Source: Candidatus Cryptobacteroides intestinavium (GTDB lineage Bacteria > Bacteroidota > Bacteroidia > Bacteroidales > UBA932). From it: DNA of 52,350 bases. Where the stretch lies: positions 1 through 52,350 of the forward strand of contig JADIMI010000034.1 of NCBI GenBank assembly GCA_017694845.1, written 5' to 3'. Position numbers and translations under genes: made by a program. The notes under the pieces are model-generated. The model did no database searches and had not been told where the DNA came from. It saw only the letters and a list, made by a program, of their open reading frames with translations. Positions 8,646-18,600 of this stretch are shown piece by piece; positions within the stretch are counted from its first letter, which is position 1; every line of letters starts with the position of its first letter.

Positions 8646-9470
8646 TCAGAGGACAAACAGAGGGGAAGGGGTACGGCGTGGCAGGCAGCGGAGCGAAGGC
8701 ATACGGCCCGCCGGAGCTTCCTGACCTTCAGAAACAGATGCAGGAAAGGCCTCACGCAATACCGCCATAGAGCAGTCGAAAGCAGTCTGGGGAGTATTGT
8801 TGTGTTCGCTGAGATGACACAGGAAGATATTCTTCAGACCGGGATGAATGAAACGGCGGATAGCCGCAGCGCATTCATCATTGCTCAGATGCCCGTGCCC
8901 CTGGACAATCCTCATCTTCAGGTCATATGTGTACGGCCCGCCCATAAGCATATCCATATCGTAGTTGGACTCTATCACTACAGTGTCAGCCTGCCTGGCG
9001 AAAGCGACAGCCTCATCGGTCATCCTGCCTATATCGGTCATTATCACAAAACGGCAGTCATCGATACTGACTGCATACCCGACCGTCTGAGTTGCATCAT
9101 GAGGCACGACAAAATACCTCACACTGATGCCGTCTATGTCATTCCATCTGTCCGGTTCGAGATCCATCCGGTATGAAGAGATCTCATTCTGATGTATCCT
9201 GCGGACAGCCAGCGCCCGGTGCAGCTCGGCAGTGGCATATACAGACTTATGCATATACTGGCAGTATTTGTCCAGATGGCGTATATGATCATTGTGGTCA
9301 TGCGTGACAAGTACGGCACCGAAAGAATCTGTCGACAGACCGGCTGCCTCGAGAGCCTTCCTGAGCCTGCGGAAACTGACACCGGCATCTATCAGTATTC
9401 CTCTGTCTTCATTACCGAGATAGTAGCAGTTGCCGCAGCTGCCGCTGGAAAAGCTCATAAACCTGACCAT
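8646..9470 (-). CDS. MBL-fold metallo-hydrolase, WalJ/YycJ-like
   Basis: A 274-residue protein starting MVRFMSFSSGSCGNCYYL, which is the typical opening of the YycJ/WalJ family: a serine/glycine-rich strand, then ILIDAG. The metal site is HDHNDH (57-62), with further ligands in VVPHDA, MTDIG and LCHLSEHNN. The natural C terminus (RRTPSPLFVL) is kept. WalJ-type proteins of Firmicutes are linked to cell-wall and DNA-maintenance phenotypes and are predicted nucleases or phosphodiesterases; the Bacteroidota role is not established. Its ATG overlaps the TAA of the upstream TPR gene by one base, so the pair is translationally coupled. Confidence 0.8.
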   Translation of the reverse strand: MVRFMSFSSGSCGNCYYLGNEDRGILIDAGVSFRRLRKALEAAGLSTDSFGAVLVTHDHNDHIRHLDKYCQYMHKSVYATAELHRALAVRRIHQNEISSYRMDLEPDRWNDIDGISVRYFVVPHDATQTVGYAVSIDDCRFVIMTDIGRMTDEAVAFARQADTVVIESNYDMDMLMGGPYTYDLKMRIVQGHGHLSNDECAAAIRRFIHPGLKNIFLCHLSEHNNTPQTAFDCSMAVLREAFPASVSEGQEAPAGRMPSLRCLPRRTPSPLFVL

Positions 9471-11521
9471 TACAAGTCTCCCTCCTGTTCACAGTATCTG
9501 TTGATCACATTATACGCCTCGACAACTCCGAGTTCACCGGCACGGGACAGGTCGATACATCCTTTTTCCCTGTCTTTCAGATATATCAGCACAAGCCCCC
9601 TGTTATAATACGCATCCCCCATATACGGGAAGAGCCGTATGGCCTCTGTATAGCTGTCAATCGATGCGATATGCTCCCCGGCAAGACAATAGAGGTTGCC
9701 GAGATCAAAATGTATATATGGCAAATCCTTCACTATATCCGCCGCTGCCTCCATATCGGCTATCGCTCCAGAATAGTCATAACGCTGGCTGACCTGATCC
9801 CTGACCCTCGCCCTTGTAGCCCCGGTATCATCCATTGTCAGGACCTGGACATTGCTCTCGATCGAAGATATGAAATCTATCATATCGGCCTTGAGCACTC
9901 CCCTGTTCATCAGATAGAACGCCCGGTACAGGGCCGCCATTCCATCCTGGGCATCCGCATCCACCGCCCTGTCATAGTAGGAAAGGGAGGAATTGAACTG
10001 TCTGGATGCAGATTCATACAGAGCCCTGAAAAAACAGATCGCAGGATCTGACGGATCCGCCCCTTCTCCATAGAGAACCTCCTCCGCCGAAGCCAGCACC
10101 CCGGCTGTGACAGCCGAGTCAGCCGCAGAGATCGCCACCGGTACAGGAGCCTCGGCCATGAAACGGTCGACAAGAGGGTTCTCGTATCCTCTTTCGAGCG
10201 CATAGCGGGTATCCTGTCTTGCCGCTGAAAGTACAAAGCGGTAAAGAGACTTGAGCCTTATGTCTATATCCCTGTGCTGAAGCAGCTCATCATTGAAATC
10301 CTTCTTGGCAAAATCGGCATCGAGAGCGATAAGCGAACTGTATTTGCGTGTCGTATCGGCAAATGAATCCGCATCTTTCTCATTTGCAGACCTGTACGCC
10401 GCCACCTTCGCCTGGGCTGTCTTATAGTCCTCCCTCGACCCGGCCATATCACCTAGCATATTCTTGACATACGCCCTGTTCATATATGCCTTGGCGAAAT
10501 CGGGATAAAGCTCTATCGCCCTGTCATAGTCCTCCAGGGCATCTCTGAAACGGCCCATCTCTATGAATATCGATGCCCTGTTGAAATAGGCCAGCACATT
10601 CTCGGGATTTATGTTGAGCACCCTGTCCATATCTGACAGCGCATCCTCGTATGCCCCGACCTGTGCACTGATAAGACCCCTGTTATACAGAGTCAGGGCG
10701 TTCCCCGGCTCCTCCTTGAGCACCCTGTTGAGGTCGGCCATCGCAGCGATGTAGTTCTTCTGCTCATAAAGCATTATGGCCCGGTTGAAATAGGCGAAAG
10801 TATTGGTCGTGTCCAGCTCTATGGCCTTGTCCATATCGGCGACAGCATTCACATAGTCCCCTTTCGTGGCATACAGCCTGCCCCTGCGGATATAGCCTTC
10901 GGGATCGAACCTGTCAAGCTTTATAGCCTTGTTGTAGTCATTCAGGGCCTTGAGGGTGTCTCCGAGAAACAGATAGCTCGCACCGCGGTTGAGATAGGCG
11001 GAAGGATCCTTGGGCTCCTTTCTTATATACCTGTCAAAATCATCCACAGCCCTGTCGAACTGCTGTGAAAGGAAATAGGTCACTCCCCTGCTGAAATACA
11101 GGCCGATGAAACCGGGGCGCAGCTCTATCGCACGCTGCAGGTCGGCCAGAGCCTCATCATACTTCCCGAACCGGCTCAATGCTATCGCCCTGTAGTGATA
11201 CCCGGATGTAAATACCGGATTCAGCTGCACAGAATGGTCGAAATCCTGCTGGGCGCCCCTGATATCCCCGAGATTGTACTTGGCTATCCCACGGAAAAAG
11301 AATGTCCAGTAGTCCGATGTATCGAGTCTCGCAAGCACGTTGAAATTCTCTATCGCCTGGGCATATTTCCCATCCGACAGCGCCATACGTCCCCGGTAGA
11401 AAAACACACTCTTGTCATACTGCGCAGAAGACTGGAGTCCGCACAGAAGCAGCACTGCAGCCAGCAGATATTTTCCGAGAATATGCCTTAAGTGTATCAC
11501 CTGGTATTTCCGAATATACAT
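9470..11521 (-). CDS. Secreted tetratricopeptide-repeat protein
   Basis: A 683-residue protein with an N-terminal signal peptide (hydrophobic stretch LLAAVLLLCG, cleavage probably before QYDKS near residue 34, and no lipobox). About ten consecutive TPR units run from residue 36 to 390, recognisable by phrases such as AYFNRA, AIELxP and ALxDYxKAI with a 34-residue period. A less regular middle follows, and at least two more TPR units lie near 590-670. TPR arrays are protein-interaction scaffolds; Bacteroidota use such proteins in the periplasm and in envelope assembly. No enzymatic motif is visible, so the partner is unknown. It is the first gene of a two-gene unit with the WalJ-like hydrolase and has a perfect promoter at 11569-11599. 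Confidence 0.85.
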   Translation of the reverse strand: MYIRKYQVIHLRHILGKYLLAAVLLLCGLQSSAQYDKSVFFYRGRMALSDGKYAQAIENFNVLARLDTSDYWTFFFRGIAKYNLGDIRGAQQDFDHSVQLNPVFTSGYHYRAIALSRFGKYDEALADLQRAIELRPGFIGLYFSRGVTYFLSQQFDRAVDDFDRYIRKEPKDPSAYLNRGASYLFLGDTLKALNDYNKAIKLDRFDPEGYIRRGRLYATKGDYVNAVADMDKAIELDTTNTFAYFNRAIMLYEQKNYIAAMADLNRVLKEEPGNALTLYNRGLISAQVGAYEDALSDMDRVLNINPENVLAYFNRASIFIEMGRFRDALEDYDRAIELYPDFAKAYMNRAYVKNMLGDMAGSREDYKTAQAKVAAYRSANEKDADSFADTTRKYSSLIALDADFAKKDFNDELLQHRDIDIRLKSLYRFVLSAARQDTRYALERGYENPLVDRFMAEAPVPVAISAADSAVTAGVLASAEEVLYGEGADPSDPAICFFRALYESASRQFNSSLSYYDRAVDADAQDGMAALYRAFYLMNRGVLKADMIDFISSIESNVQVLTMDDTGATRARVRDQVSQRYDYSGAIADMEAAADIVKDLPYIHFDLGNLYCLAGEHIASIDSYTEAIRLFPYMGDAYYNRGLVLIYLKDREKGCIDLSRAGELGVVEAYNVINRYCEQEGDL

Positions 11522-11530
11522 TAAATTTCC

Positions 11531-11538
11531 TAATTTTG
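11531..11538 (+). promoter_or_regulatory. Probable -7 element for the M28 peptidase gene
   Basis: TAATTTTG followed by C matches TAnnTTTG. The -33 counterpart is weak (TTTC at 11507-11510, 20-base spacer). The start site would be near 11545, which supports the ATG at 11589 and not the upstream in-frame codons. Confidence 0.55.
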
Positions 11539-11568
11539 CCGGCCGTGAGGATCAGATCCGGCAAACTG

Positions 11569-11599
11569 CAAAGATACACACATTTATTATGCCCGCAAA
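11569..11599 (-). promoter_or_regulatory. Bacteroidota-type promoter for the TPR-hydrolase operon
   Basis: On the minus strand TTTG (11596-11599), a 19-base spacer, and TATCTTTG (11569-11576) form a perfect match. The -33 box lies inside the first codons of the divergent peptidase gene. Confidence 0.75.
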
Positions 11600-12653
11600 C
11601 CAATACTACGCAAAAAAAATATTCTTTATCCTGTTTTTCCTGCTGCCGGCTTCGGCATCCGCCTCGACATGGACTTACGGACAGGTACCGGAAGACATAG
11701 AGGCCGACAGCAGCACAGTCGGATTCTACGATGAAAGGTCGGCACAGAATATCGTATGGGAGGACAAGCTGAGACGTAAGGTGGAGTTCTTCTGCGACAC
11801 CATATGCGAAGGCAGGGCGACAGGAACAAGAGGAAGCGCGGAGGCTGCATTCTACATCACAAGGGCCTACCGAAAGGCCGGGCTGAAAATGTTCGGGGAT
11901 TCATACGTACGGGCGTTCTACACCCCTGACAGCGCGAGGACAGGGCACAATATTATCGGAATGATTCCCGGTTCGGTCAGACGGCCATCCTCCTCTTACA
12001 TCATCGTCGGTGCTCATTATGACCATCTCGGGATTCTCGGAGGGAAAATGTATCCCGGTGCAGACAACAACGCATCCGGTCTGGTAGCGATGCTGTCCCT
12101 TGCGGAAATGTTCTCCTCGATGAAGACCCTCGGCAAGGTCTACGGCTCCAGCATCATATTCGTGGCCTTCGACGGGAAGGAGCTGAGCATGTCCGGGGCG
12201 GATGCACTCTGGAAGATGCTTGCAGACGGCTCGCTGAAAGATCCGGTTACAGGGAAGGCCGTCACCAGGGAGAACGTAACGATGATGGTGAACATAGACC
12301 AGATAGGGTCCAGCCTCTCCCCTCTGGACTCCGGAAGGAAAGACTACATCATAATGCTCGGAGGCCACACGCTGCCCGGCTACTACAGCGACTGGCTGTC
12401 CCTGTGCAACAGATTCTATGGAGCCAATCTGGAGATATCGGAATCATATTACGGGAGCGAGAACTTCACGAAGCTGTTCTACAGGCTCTCCGACCAGAGG
12501 CCTTTCGTCGACAACGGAATCCCCGCCATTCTTTTCACATCCGGCATAACAATGAACAACAACAAGACATACGACTCCCCGCACACGCTCGACTATCCCG
12601 TATTCCGCCGGAGGATCATTCTCATATACCACTGGATCGACAAGATGCTGTAG
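11589..12653 (+). CDS. M28-family peptidase homologue with altered catalytic motif
   Basis: A 354-residue secreted protein: signal peptide (IFFILFFLLPASASA), then an M28 zinc-aminopeptidase fold. Zinc-ligand positions can be followed: GAHYDH (H143, D145), GADNNASG (D159), NIDQIG and SPHTLDY near the C terminus. In active M28 enzymes a Glu-Glu pair follows (general base, then ligand). Here the segment reads FDGKELSMSG, so the general-base position is Lys197 while the ligand Glu198 is kept. The protein may therefore be non-catalytic or unusual; pseudo-enzymes with this kind of change occur in Bacteroidota. The start was chosen because the promoter lies at 11531 and the signal peptide begins there; longer in-frame starts fall within the divergent gene. 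Confidence 0.8.
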   Translation: MPANQYYAKKIFFILFFLLPASASASTWTYGQVPEDIEADSSTVGFYDERSAQNIVWEDKLRRKVEFFCDTICEGRATGTRGSAEAAFYITRAYRKAGLKMFGDSYVRAFYTPDSARTGHNIIGMIPGSVRRPSSSYIIVGAHYDHLGILGGKMYPGADNNASGLVAMLSLAEMFSSMKTLGKVYGSSIIFVAFDGKELSMSGADALWKMLADGSLKDPVTGKAVTRENVTMMVNIDQIGSSLSPLDSGRKDYIIMLGGHTLPGYYSDWLSLCNRFYGANLEISESYYGSENFTKLFYRLSDQRPFVDNGIPAILFTSGITMNNNKTYDSPHTLDYPVFRRRIILIYHWIDKML

Positions 12654-12676
12654 GCGGCAATATCAGAAAAAAACAC

Positions 12677-12684
12677 TATCTTTG
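12677..12684 (+). promoter_or_regulatory. Probable -7 element for the ABC exporter operon
   Basis: TATCTTTG followed by GG matches TAnnTTTG and lies about 57 bases before the start codon. No TTTG is found at the right distance upstream, so it is a one-element match only. Confidence 0.45.
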
Positions 12685-12740
12685 GCGGTTCAACAATACC
12701 GCCGTCACCCGGGAAGTTCCGGCTGATGCGGTAAACTCAG

Positions 12741-14582
12741 ATGCTGATGAAAGATTTCTGGAAAATTCTCAAGCGGTTCACCGCTCCATACAAATGGTAT
12801 CTCTTCGGTGCGGTAGGGATCAACATCCTGTCCGCCATATTCAACATATTCTCGTTCACTCTGATAATACCCATCCTGCAGATACTGTTCAAGATGGACA
12901 CCACTGTATACCAGTTCATACCATGGGGTACGGAAGGTACAGCGTTCAAGGATGTGCTGATGAACAATATGTACTATTATATCACCATTATAATAGACAG
13001 ATACGGACCTTCGATGACCCTGCTCTTCATAGGCCTCTTCTTCGGTGTCATGACTCTTCTGAAGACAGGATGCTATTTCGGAGCGTCAGCCATTATGGTG
13101 CCGCTGAGGACAGGCATAGTGAGGGACATCAGGACAAAGGTCTACAACAAGCTCCTCAGCCTTCCGCTCGGATTCTTCTCCCAGGAAAGGAAAGGGGACA
13201 TCATAGCGAGGATGAGCGGAGATGTCGGGGAGATAGAATATTCCATCACCAGCTCCCTGGACATGCTCATCAAGAACCCCATCCTGATAATATTCTATTT
13301 CGCCACCCTCCTGTTCACAAGCTGGGAGCTCACCCTCTTCACGGTTCTCGTGGTACCGCTGATGGCATGGGCGATGAGCGCCATAGGAAAGCAGCTCAAA
13401 CGGGAATCGCTCGAGGCGCAGGCGAAATGGAGCGACACAATGTCACAGCTGGATGAGACGCTGGGAGGGCTCAGGATCATCAAGGCCTTCATTGCAGAAG
13501 ACAGGATGAGGGAAAGATTCCTCCGCACAAGCAACGAACTGCGACGCACCACTTCGAAAGTGGCCATCCGTCAGGCTCTCGCCCATCCTGTAAGCGAATT
13601 CCTCGGCTCCGTAATGATAATGGTGGTCCTCTGGTTCGGGGGTACGCTTATCCTCCACGACAACGCCACCATCGATGCGCCTACATTCATTTTCTTTATG
13701 ATCATACTTTACAGTGTACTCAATCCTCTGAAAGAACTGGCAAGGGCCGGATACAACATTCCCAAGGGAATGGCATCCGTGGAGAGGGTCGACAAGATAA
13801 TGAAGGCGGAGAACAATATAAAGGAGAAGCCTGATGCAAAGGAGATCGCATCATTCGATGACAGGATAGAATTCAGGAACGTACATTTCTCATACGTCAA
13901 CGGCAAGGAGGTGATCCACGGGGTCGACCTGACCGTACCGAAAGGGCAGACCATTGCGATAGTCGGACAGTCCGGGTCAGGAAAATCCACTCTTGTGGAC
14001 CTCATCCCGCGCTACCACGATGTCACAAGCGGAGAGCTCCTTATAGACGGGACCAACGTCAAGGATCTGAAGATCCACTCACTGCGCAGCCTCATCGGCA
14101 ATGTCAACCAGGAGGCGATACTGTTCAATGACACGATATTCAACAACATAGCCTTCGGCGTCGAGAACGCCACAATGGAACAGGTCATCGCCGCGGCGAA
14201 GATAGCCAACGCCCACGACTTCATAATGGAGAAGGAGGAAGGCTACGACACAATGATAGGAGACCGAGGAGGGAGGCTTTCAGGAGGCCAGAGGCAGAGG
14301 ATAAGCATTGCCAGGGCGATACTCAAGAACCCGCCGATCCTGATACTGGATGAAGCGACATCTGCCCTTGACACCGAATCGGAAAGACTTGTGCAGGAAG
14401 CGCTTGACCGTCTCACATCGACAAGGACTACAATCGCGATCGCACACAGGCTGTCCACGATCAAGAACGCAGACAGGATATATGTGATGCAGGATGGAGT
14501 CATCGTCGAGCACGGCAGACACGAAGAACTCATAGCGAAGAACGGCTACTACAAGAAACTCAATGATATGCAGGCACTATAA
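12741..14582 (+). CDS. ABC exporter half-transporter, MsbA/LmrA-like
   Basis: A 613-residue fused permease-ATPase that would work as a homodimer in the inner membrane. Six membrane segments fill residues 20-335. The nucleotide-binding domain has Walker A GQSGSGKS (409-416), Q-loop NVNQE, signature LSGGQ (513-517), Walker B ILILDEA (533-539) and H-loop AHRLST. The MsbA family flips lipid A core and phospholipids, but Bacteroidota carry several similar exporters, so the substrate cannot be fixed. It opens a compact plus-strand run (12741-20061) with gaps of at most 11 bases or 4-base overlaps. ATG at 12747 is an alternative start. Confidence 0.88.
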   Translation: MLMKDFWKILKRFTAPYKWYLFGAVGINILSAIFNIFSFTLIIPILQILFKMDTTVYQFIPWGTEGTAFKDVLMNNMYYYITIIIDRYGPSMTLLFIGLFFGVMTLLKTGCYFGASAIMVPLRTGIVRDIRTKVYNKLLSLPLGFFSQERKGDIIARMSGDVGEIEYSITSSLDMLIKNPILIIFYFATLLFTSWELTLFTVLVVPLMAWAMSAIGKQLKRESLEAQAKWSDTMSQLDETLGGLRIIKAFIAEDRMRERFLRTSNELRRTTSKVAIRQALAHPVSEFLGSVMIMVVLWFGGTLILHDNATIDAPTFIFFMIILYSVLNPLKELARAGYNIPKGMASVERVDKIMKAENNIKEKPDAKEIASFDDRIEFRNVHFSYVNGKEVIHGVDLTVPKGQTIAIVGQSGSGKSTLVDLIPRYHDVTSGELLIDGTNVKDLKIHSLRSLIGNVNQEAILFNDTIFNNIAFGVENATMEQVIAAAKIANAHDFIMEKEEGYDTMIGDRGGRLSGGQRQRISIARAILKNPPILILDEATSALDTESERLVQEALDRLTSTRTTIAIAHRLSTIKNADRIYVMQDGVIVEHGRHEELIAKNGYYKKLNDMQAL

Positions 14583-14593
14583 ACTACAAGGCT

Positions 14594-15235
14594 ATGAACA
14601 GAATGAAACTGCCCTACATCGAAGGGCTTGAAGAAATGACATACGGAGAGTTGGATCTGGCAATGGAGACCGGAGCAGCCAAGTCATTCATCGGCTGCGT
14701 AAACTGGAAGGAATATCCGTACAGACCGGATGTCGCATTCTCCGTAGCGCACAGCAGGACACATCTTGCCGTGCTGTACCATGTCAGGGGACTCGATCTG
14801 AGAGCGGCTGCACTGGAGGACAACGGCCCTGTCTGGGAGGACAGCTGCTGCGAAATGTTCATCGCCGACCCGTCCGACGGGACCTATTACAACTTCGAGA
14901 TGAACTGCATCGGGACTCTCCTCGCAGCCAAGAGGAAAAGCAGGGAAGATGCGGTCCATTTCACGGAAGAGGCGCTGTCACGGATAAAGAGGTTTTCCAC
15001 TCTGGAGAAAAGACCGGTCGATCTGGCAGGAAGGATTTTCGGCTGGAGCATCGGTCTGTGCGTGCCTTTCAGCCTCATAGGCATCGACCCCGACAGCCTT
15101 CCCGCATCCATCCGGGCGAACTTCTACAAATGCGCTGACAAGAGCGCCCATCCTCATTTCCTCAGCTGGAGTCCGATAGAAGTCCCGGCACCGGATTTCC
15201 ACAGACCTGAATTCTTCGGAGAACTTGTATTCTGA
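14594..15235 (+). CDS. CBM9-like (DOMON-type) carbohydrate-binding-family protein
   Basis: A 213-residue soluble protein without a signal peptide. The middle and C-terminal parts match the CBM9-like group of Bacteroidota: VWEDSCCEMFIAD near residue 78, YYNFEMNCIGTLL near 98, and a closing NFYKCAD with HFLSWSPIE. Classical CBM9 modules bind the reducing ends of sugars, but these stand-alone cytoplasmic relatives are uncharacterised. It lies 11 bases after the exporter gene and one base before VanZ, so it belongs to the same transcript. Confidence 0.72.
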   Translation: MNRMKLPYIEGLEEMTYGELDLAMETGAAKSFIGCVNWKEYPYRPDVAFSVAHSRTHLAVLYHVRGLDLRAAALEDNGPVWEDSCCEMFIADPSDGTYYNFEMNCIGTLLAAKRKSREDAVHFTEEALSRIKRFSTLEKRPVDLAGRIFGWSIGLCVPFSLIGIDPDSLPASIRANFYKCADKSAHPHFLSWSPIEVPAPDFHRPEFFGELVF

Positions 15236-15236
15236 T

Positions 15237-15635
15237 ATGGACAGGATAAGGACGATATCGAGGATTCTGCTCATCTTATATGTAATAGCTGTAGGGATAT
15301 TGTGTTTCAGCAGGTTCAACACAGGGATAGACCTGTCATCGACCTGGTTCGGAATCCCTAAGGACAAGGTTGTGCATTTCACAATGTTCCTCCCTTACCC
15401 GATATTGATGTACGCGGCATTCTTCAGATACGAGAAAAGGCCGGCAAGGCTTATATTGTTCCTGGTCATAGTGATAGCCGCAGGAATGATTCTGGCAGGA
15501 GCGACGGAGCTGATACAGGGAGAACTGAAATACAGAAGCGCCGACATAATGGATTTCCGGGCCGACAGTCTCGGCATCTTCACCGGTTCGATAATCACAT
15601 TGATTGCCTGGATTCTTGTCGGGAAGAAGAAATGA
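15237..15635 (+). CDS. VanZ-family membrane protein
   Basis: A 132-residue protein with four predicted membrane helices. It carries the family's conserved polar positions: DKVVHFTMF, the ATELIQ motif, and RSADIMDFRADSLG near the last helix. VanZ of enterococci confers slight teicoplanin resistance; most homologues have no known role beyond the envelope. A longer form could begin at a TTG at 15225, but the ATG at 15237 follows the previous stop directly and is preferred. Its stop overlaps the next start codon (ATGA). Confidence 0.8.
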   Translation: MDRIRTISRILLILYVIAVGILCFSRFNTGIDLSSTWFGIPKDKVVHFTMFLPYPILMYAAFFRYEKRPARLILFLVIVIAAGMILAGATELIQGELKYRSADIMDFRADSLGIFTGSIITLIAWILVGKKK

Positions 15636-18600
15636 AAACCTTCAGAAGCATATCACTGGTCCTTGCCATCTGCATAGGCGTACTGGAGATGAAGGCGCAG
15701 AGCAGAATAGTGAAAGATTTCACCCCGGTCTGCGACTCCGTCTCCGTCCTGCTGTCGGACAGGACAGGAGTGGAAGGGAAACTCAGACTGAGGAACATAA
15801 TGAAGCGGGGGAATTCCCTGGATTTCTACTTCACGGTCAGTCTCAGTGACTTCCCTTGGAGAGAATCCGATTACAGATGGTTCAGGACCACGCTGCATTC
15901 ACTTTTTCCCGACCGGTACAGAGGATACACTCTCGGGGAAATCTACAGTAAGCGGGAGAAAGCCGCCGCGCTTGTCGTAAGGGAACTGGGATACGATGGG
16001 AACCCCGTCCACACCCGGCACAGGAAAGCCGATCCGAGAGGACATACCGTCCCCCTTGTAACCAGATATGACAGACCCTTCTATACAGAAGGGCTCTCCG
16101 GCAGACACATCGCACTCTGGCCGAGCCACGGAAGATACTACGACCAGAATTCGGGCAGATGGATATGGCAGAGACCGGTATTGTTCACCAGCGTGGAGGA
16201 TATGCTGTCCACAGGATTCGTACTCCCGTACCTCGTTCCGATGCTCGAGAATGCAGGGGCATATGTAATGCTGCCGAGGGAACGGGACACCAGCCATATC
16301 GAGATCATCATTGACAATGACCATACATCAGGAGGAAGAGGTACCGGAACATATACAGAGTCCGGAAAATGGGAAGATGCCGGGACCGGATTCGCCGATA
16401 CCGCCGCGGTATATACCGGACTCGCAAATCCTTTCACTGCAGGGACTGCCAGAAAAGCCCAGTGCGGCAAGGCGGCAAGGGCAGTATGGACTCCGGACAT
16501 CCCTGAAAGAGGACGCTATGCCGTATACATCTCATACAAGACTCTCGAGAACAGCAGCTGCTGCGCCGATTACACAGTGCATCATCTCGGCGGGGAGACC
16601 AGGTTCCTGGTCAACCAGAAAGCCGGAGGCGGCACATGGATATACCTCGGCACATTCGAATTCGACAAAGGAAGACAGGGATATGTCGAACTTCTGAGCA
16701 CGGCTCCGGACGGGCAGAAACCAGCAAAAGGTTCTGTAGTGAGCGCAGATGCCGTAAAGATCGGCGGAGGGATGGGCAATATAGCCAGAAATATCAGCGG
16801 GGACAACGGCTCGCTTCCGGAGACATCAGGAATGCCGAGATATGCCGAAGCCGCCAGATACTGGCTCCAGTGGGCAGGTATGGACTCCACCGTATTCAGT
16901 CATAACAACCTTAAAGATGACTACAGGGATGACCTGTTCTCCCGCGGTGACTGGGTTGATTTCATGAGCGGAGGTTCAGCCATCAATCCGAAGAAAGAAG
17001 GCAGGAGGATTCCGGTCGACCTTACATTCGCCTTCCATTCAGATGCCGGGATAGCACAGAACGACTCCATAGTAGGGACCCTGACCATATACACGCGCAC
17101 CAACATAAGGGCGGACAGGCTTCCGGATGGGGAGAACAGGCTCACTGCAAGGGAATTCGCGGATATCGTGCAGAGCCAGGTGGCAAATGACCTGAAGGCT
17201 TGCATCGACACTTCCTGGAACCGGAGACAGATCTGGGACAGGGCATACAGGGAATCCCGGACCCCGCCGTGTCCGACTATCCTGCTGGAGAATTTCTCCC
17301 ACCAGAACTTCTCGGATATGAGATGCGCAATGGATCCATCTTTCAGGTTCATCCTCAGCAGAGCCATATATAAAGGTATGCTGAAATATCTCAGCAACAG
17401 ATATGGCTGCCCGTATACGGTCCAGCCTCTGCCGGTACATTCGATGTCAGCAGTCATTACGGACAGCTGCACCGTAGACATCAGCTGGCTGCCGAGAGAA
17501 GACCGGCTGGAGCCTACCGCTATGGCAGACAGATATATGCTGTACACCAGAGTGGATGACGGCGGATTCGACAACGGCAGGGAGGCCGATATATGGACGT
17601 CCCCTGACGGCAGGGTGCATACATTCATAAAGATCAGACCCGGACACATCTACAGCTATATGGTCACTGCAGTCAATGGCGGAGGGGAAAGTTTCCCATC
17701 GGAGATCCTTTCTGCCGGAATACCTGACAACGGCAGCGGTCTGGACTCGCTTTTCATCGTAGTCAACAATTTCACGAGAGTGTCGGCGCCTGCCTGGTTC
17801 GACACTCCGGACATAGCGGGATTCAACAGCTCCGCAGACGCAGGAATGCCATATATCAGCGACATCTCGTATACAGGTGATATGTATGAATTCCGCAGAT
17901 CCAGCGGGTTCAGGAGCAATGTAAACCCGGGATTCGGAGCATCATCCGGAGAACACAGCGGCCGTCCCGTGCCAGGCAACACTTTCGACTACACATATAC
18001 CCACGGAAAAGCCATCTTCGCTTCTGGATACCCGTTCTGCTCGGCAAGTTCAGCTGCGTTCGCTGCAGACAGCACACTCTACGGAGCGGCAGGCTGCAGA
18101 TATGCCGGAGGGGAAAGACGTTTCTTCGCTGCCGACATTATCTGCGGGGAACAGGTGACCACACTTACAGGCAAGACCGGCACCGCGGAAAAATACAGGG
18201 TATTCCCTGCCGCCCTTCAGAATGCAATACGTACATTCACCTCCCGGGGAGGCAATATACTCGTCTCAGGCTCGCATATAGGAACGGATATATGGGACTC
18301 TATCTTCCCTGTAGAGACGGACAGCACATTCCGGGCAGAATCCATAGATTTTGCGGAAGATGTACTCGGATACACCTGGGTGACAGGACACGCCTCGCGC
18401 ACGGGCGTCATCAACTTCACGGACAGCCCTTTCCAGGAAGCCGCCAAAGGAAGTCCATCCGGAACAGGGATGTCTCGGGAAGCGCTTCCGGCAGACTGGA
18501 CGGTGGGAAGCCGCACAGACATCTACAGAGTCGTGTCCCCTGACGGGATATCACCATCAAACAGACACTCGTACATTATCTCGGAATACGGTGACTCCAG

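Noticed and set aside
8438..8770. 110-residue plus-strand frame in the gap after pckA
   Set aside because: It begins in inverted repeat copies, continues through a 12-base tandem and overlaps the end of the real hydrolase gene; no coding character.
15225..15236. TTG start adding four residues to VanZ
   Set aside because: It would overlap the previous gene, while an ATG directly after that stop gives a normal VanZ start.
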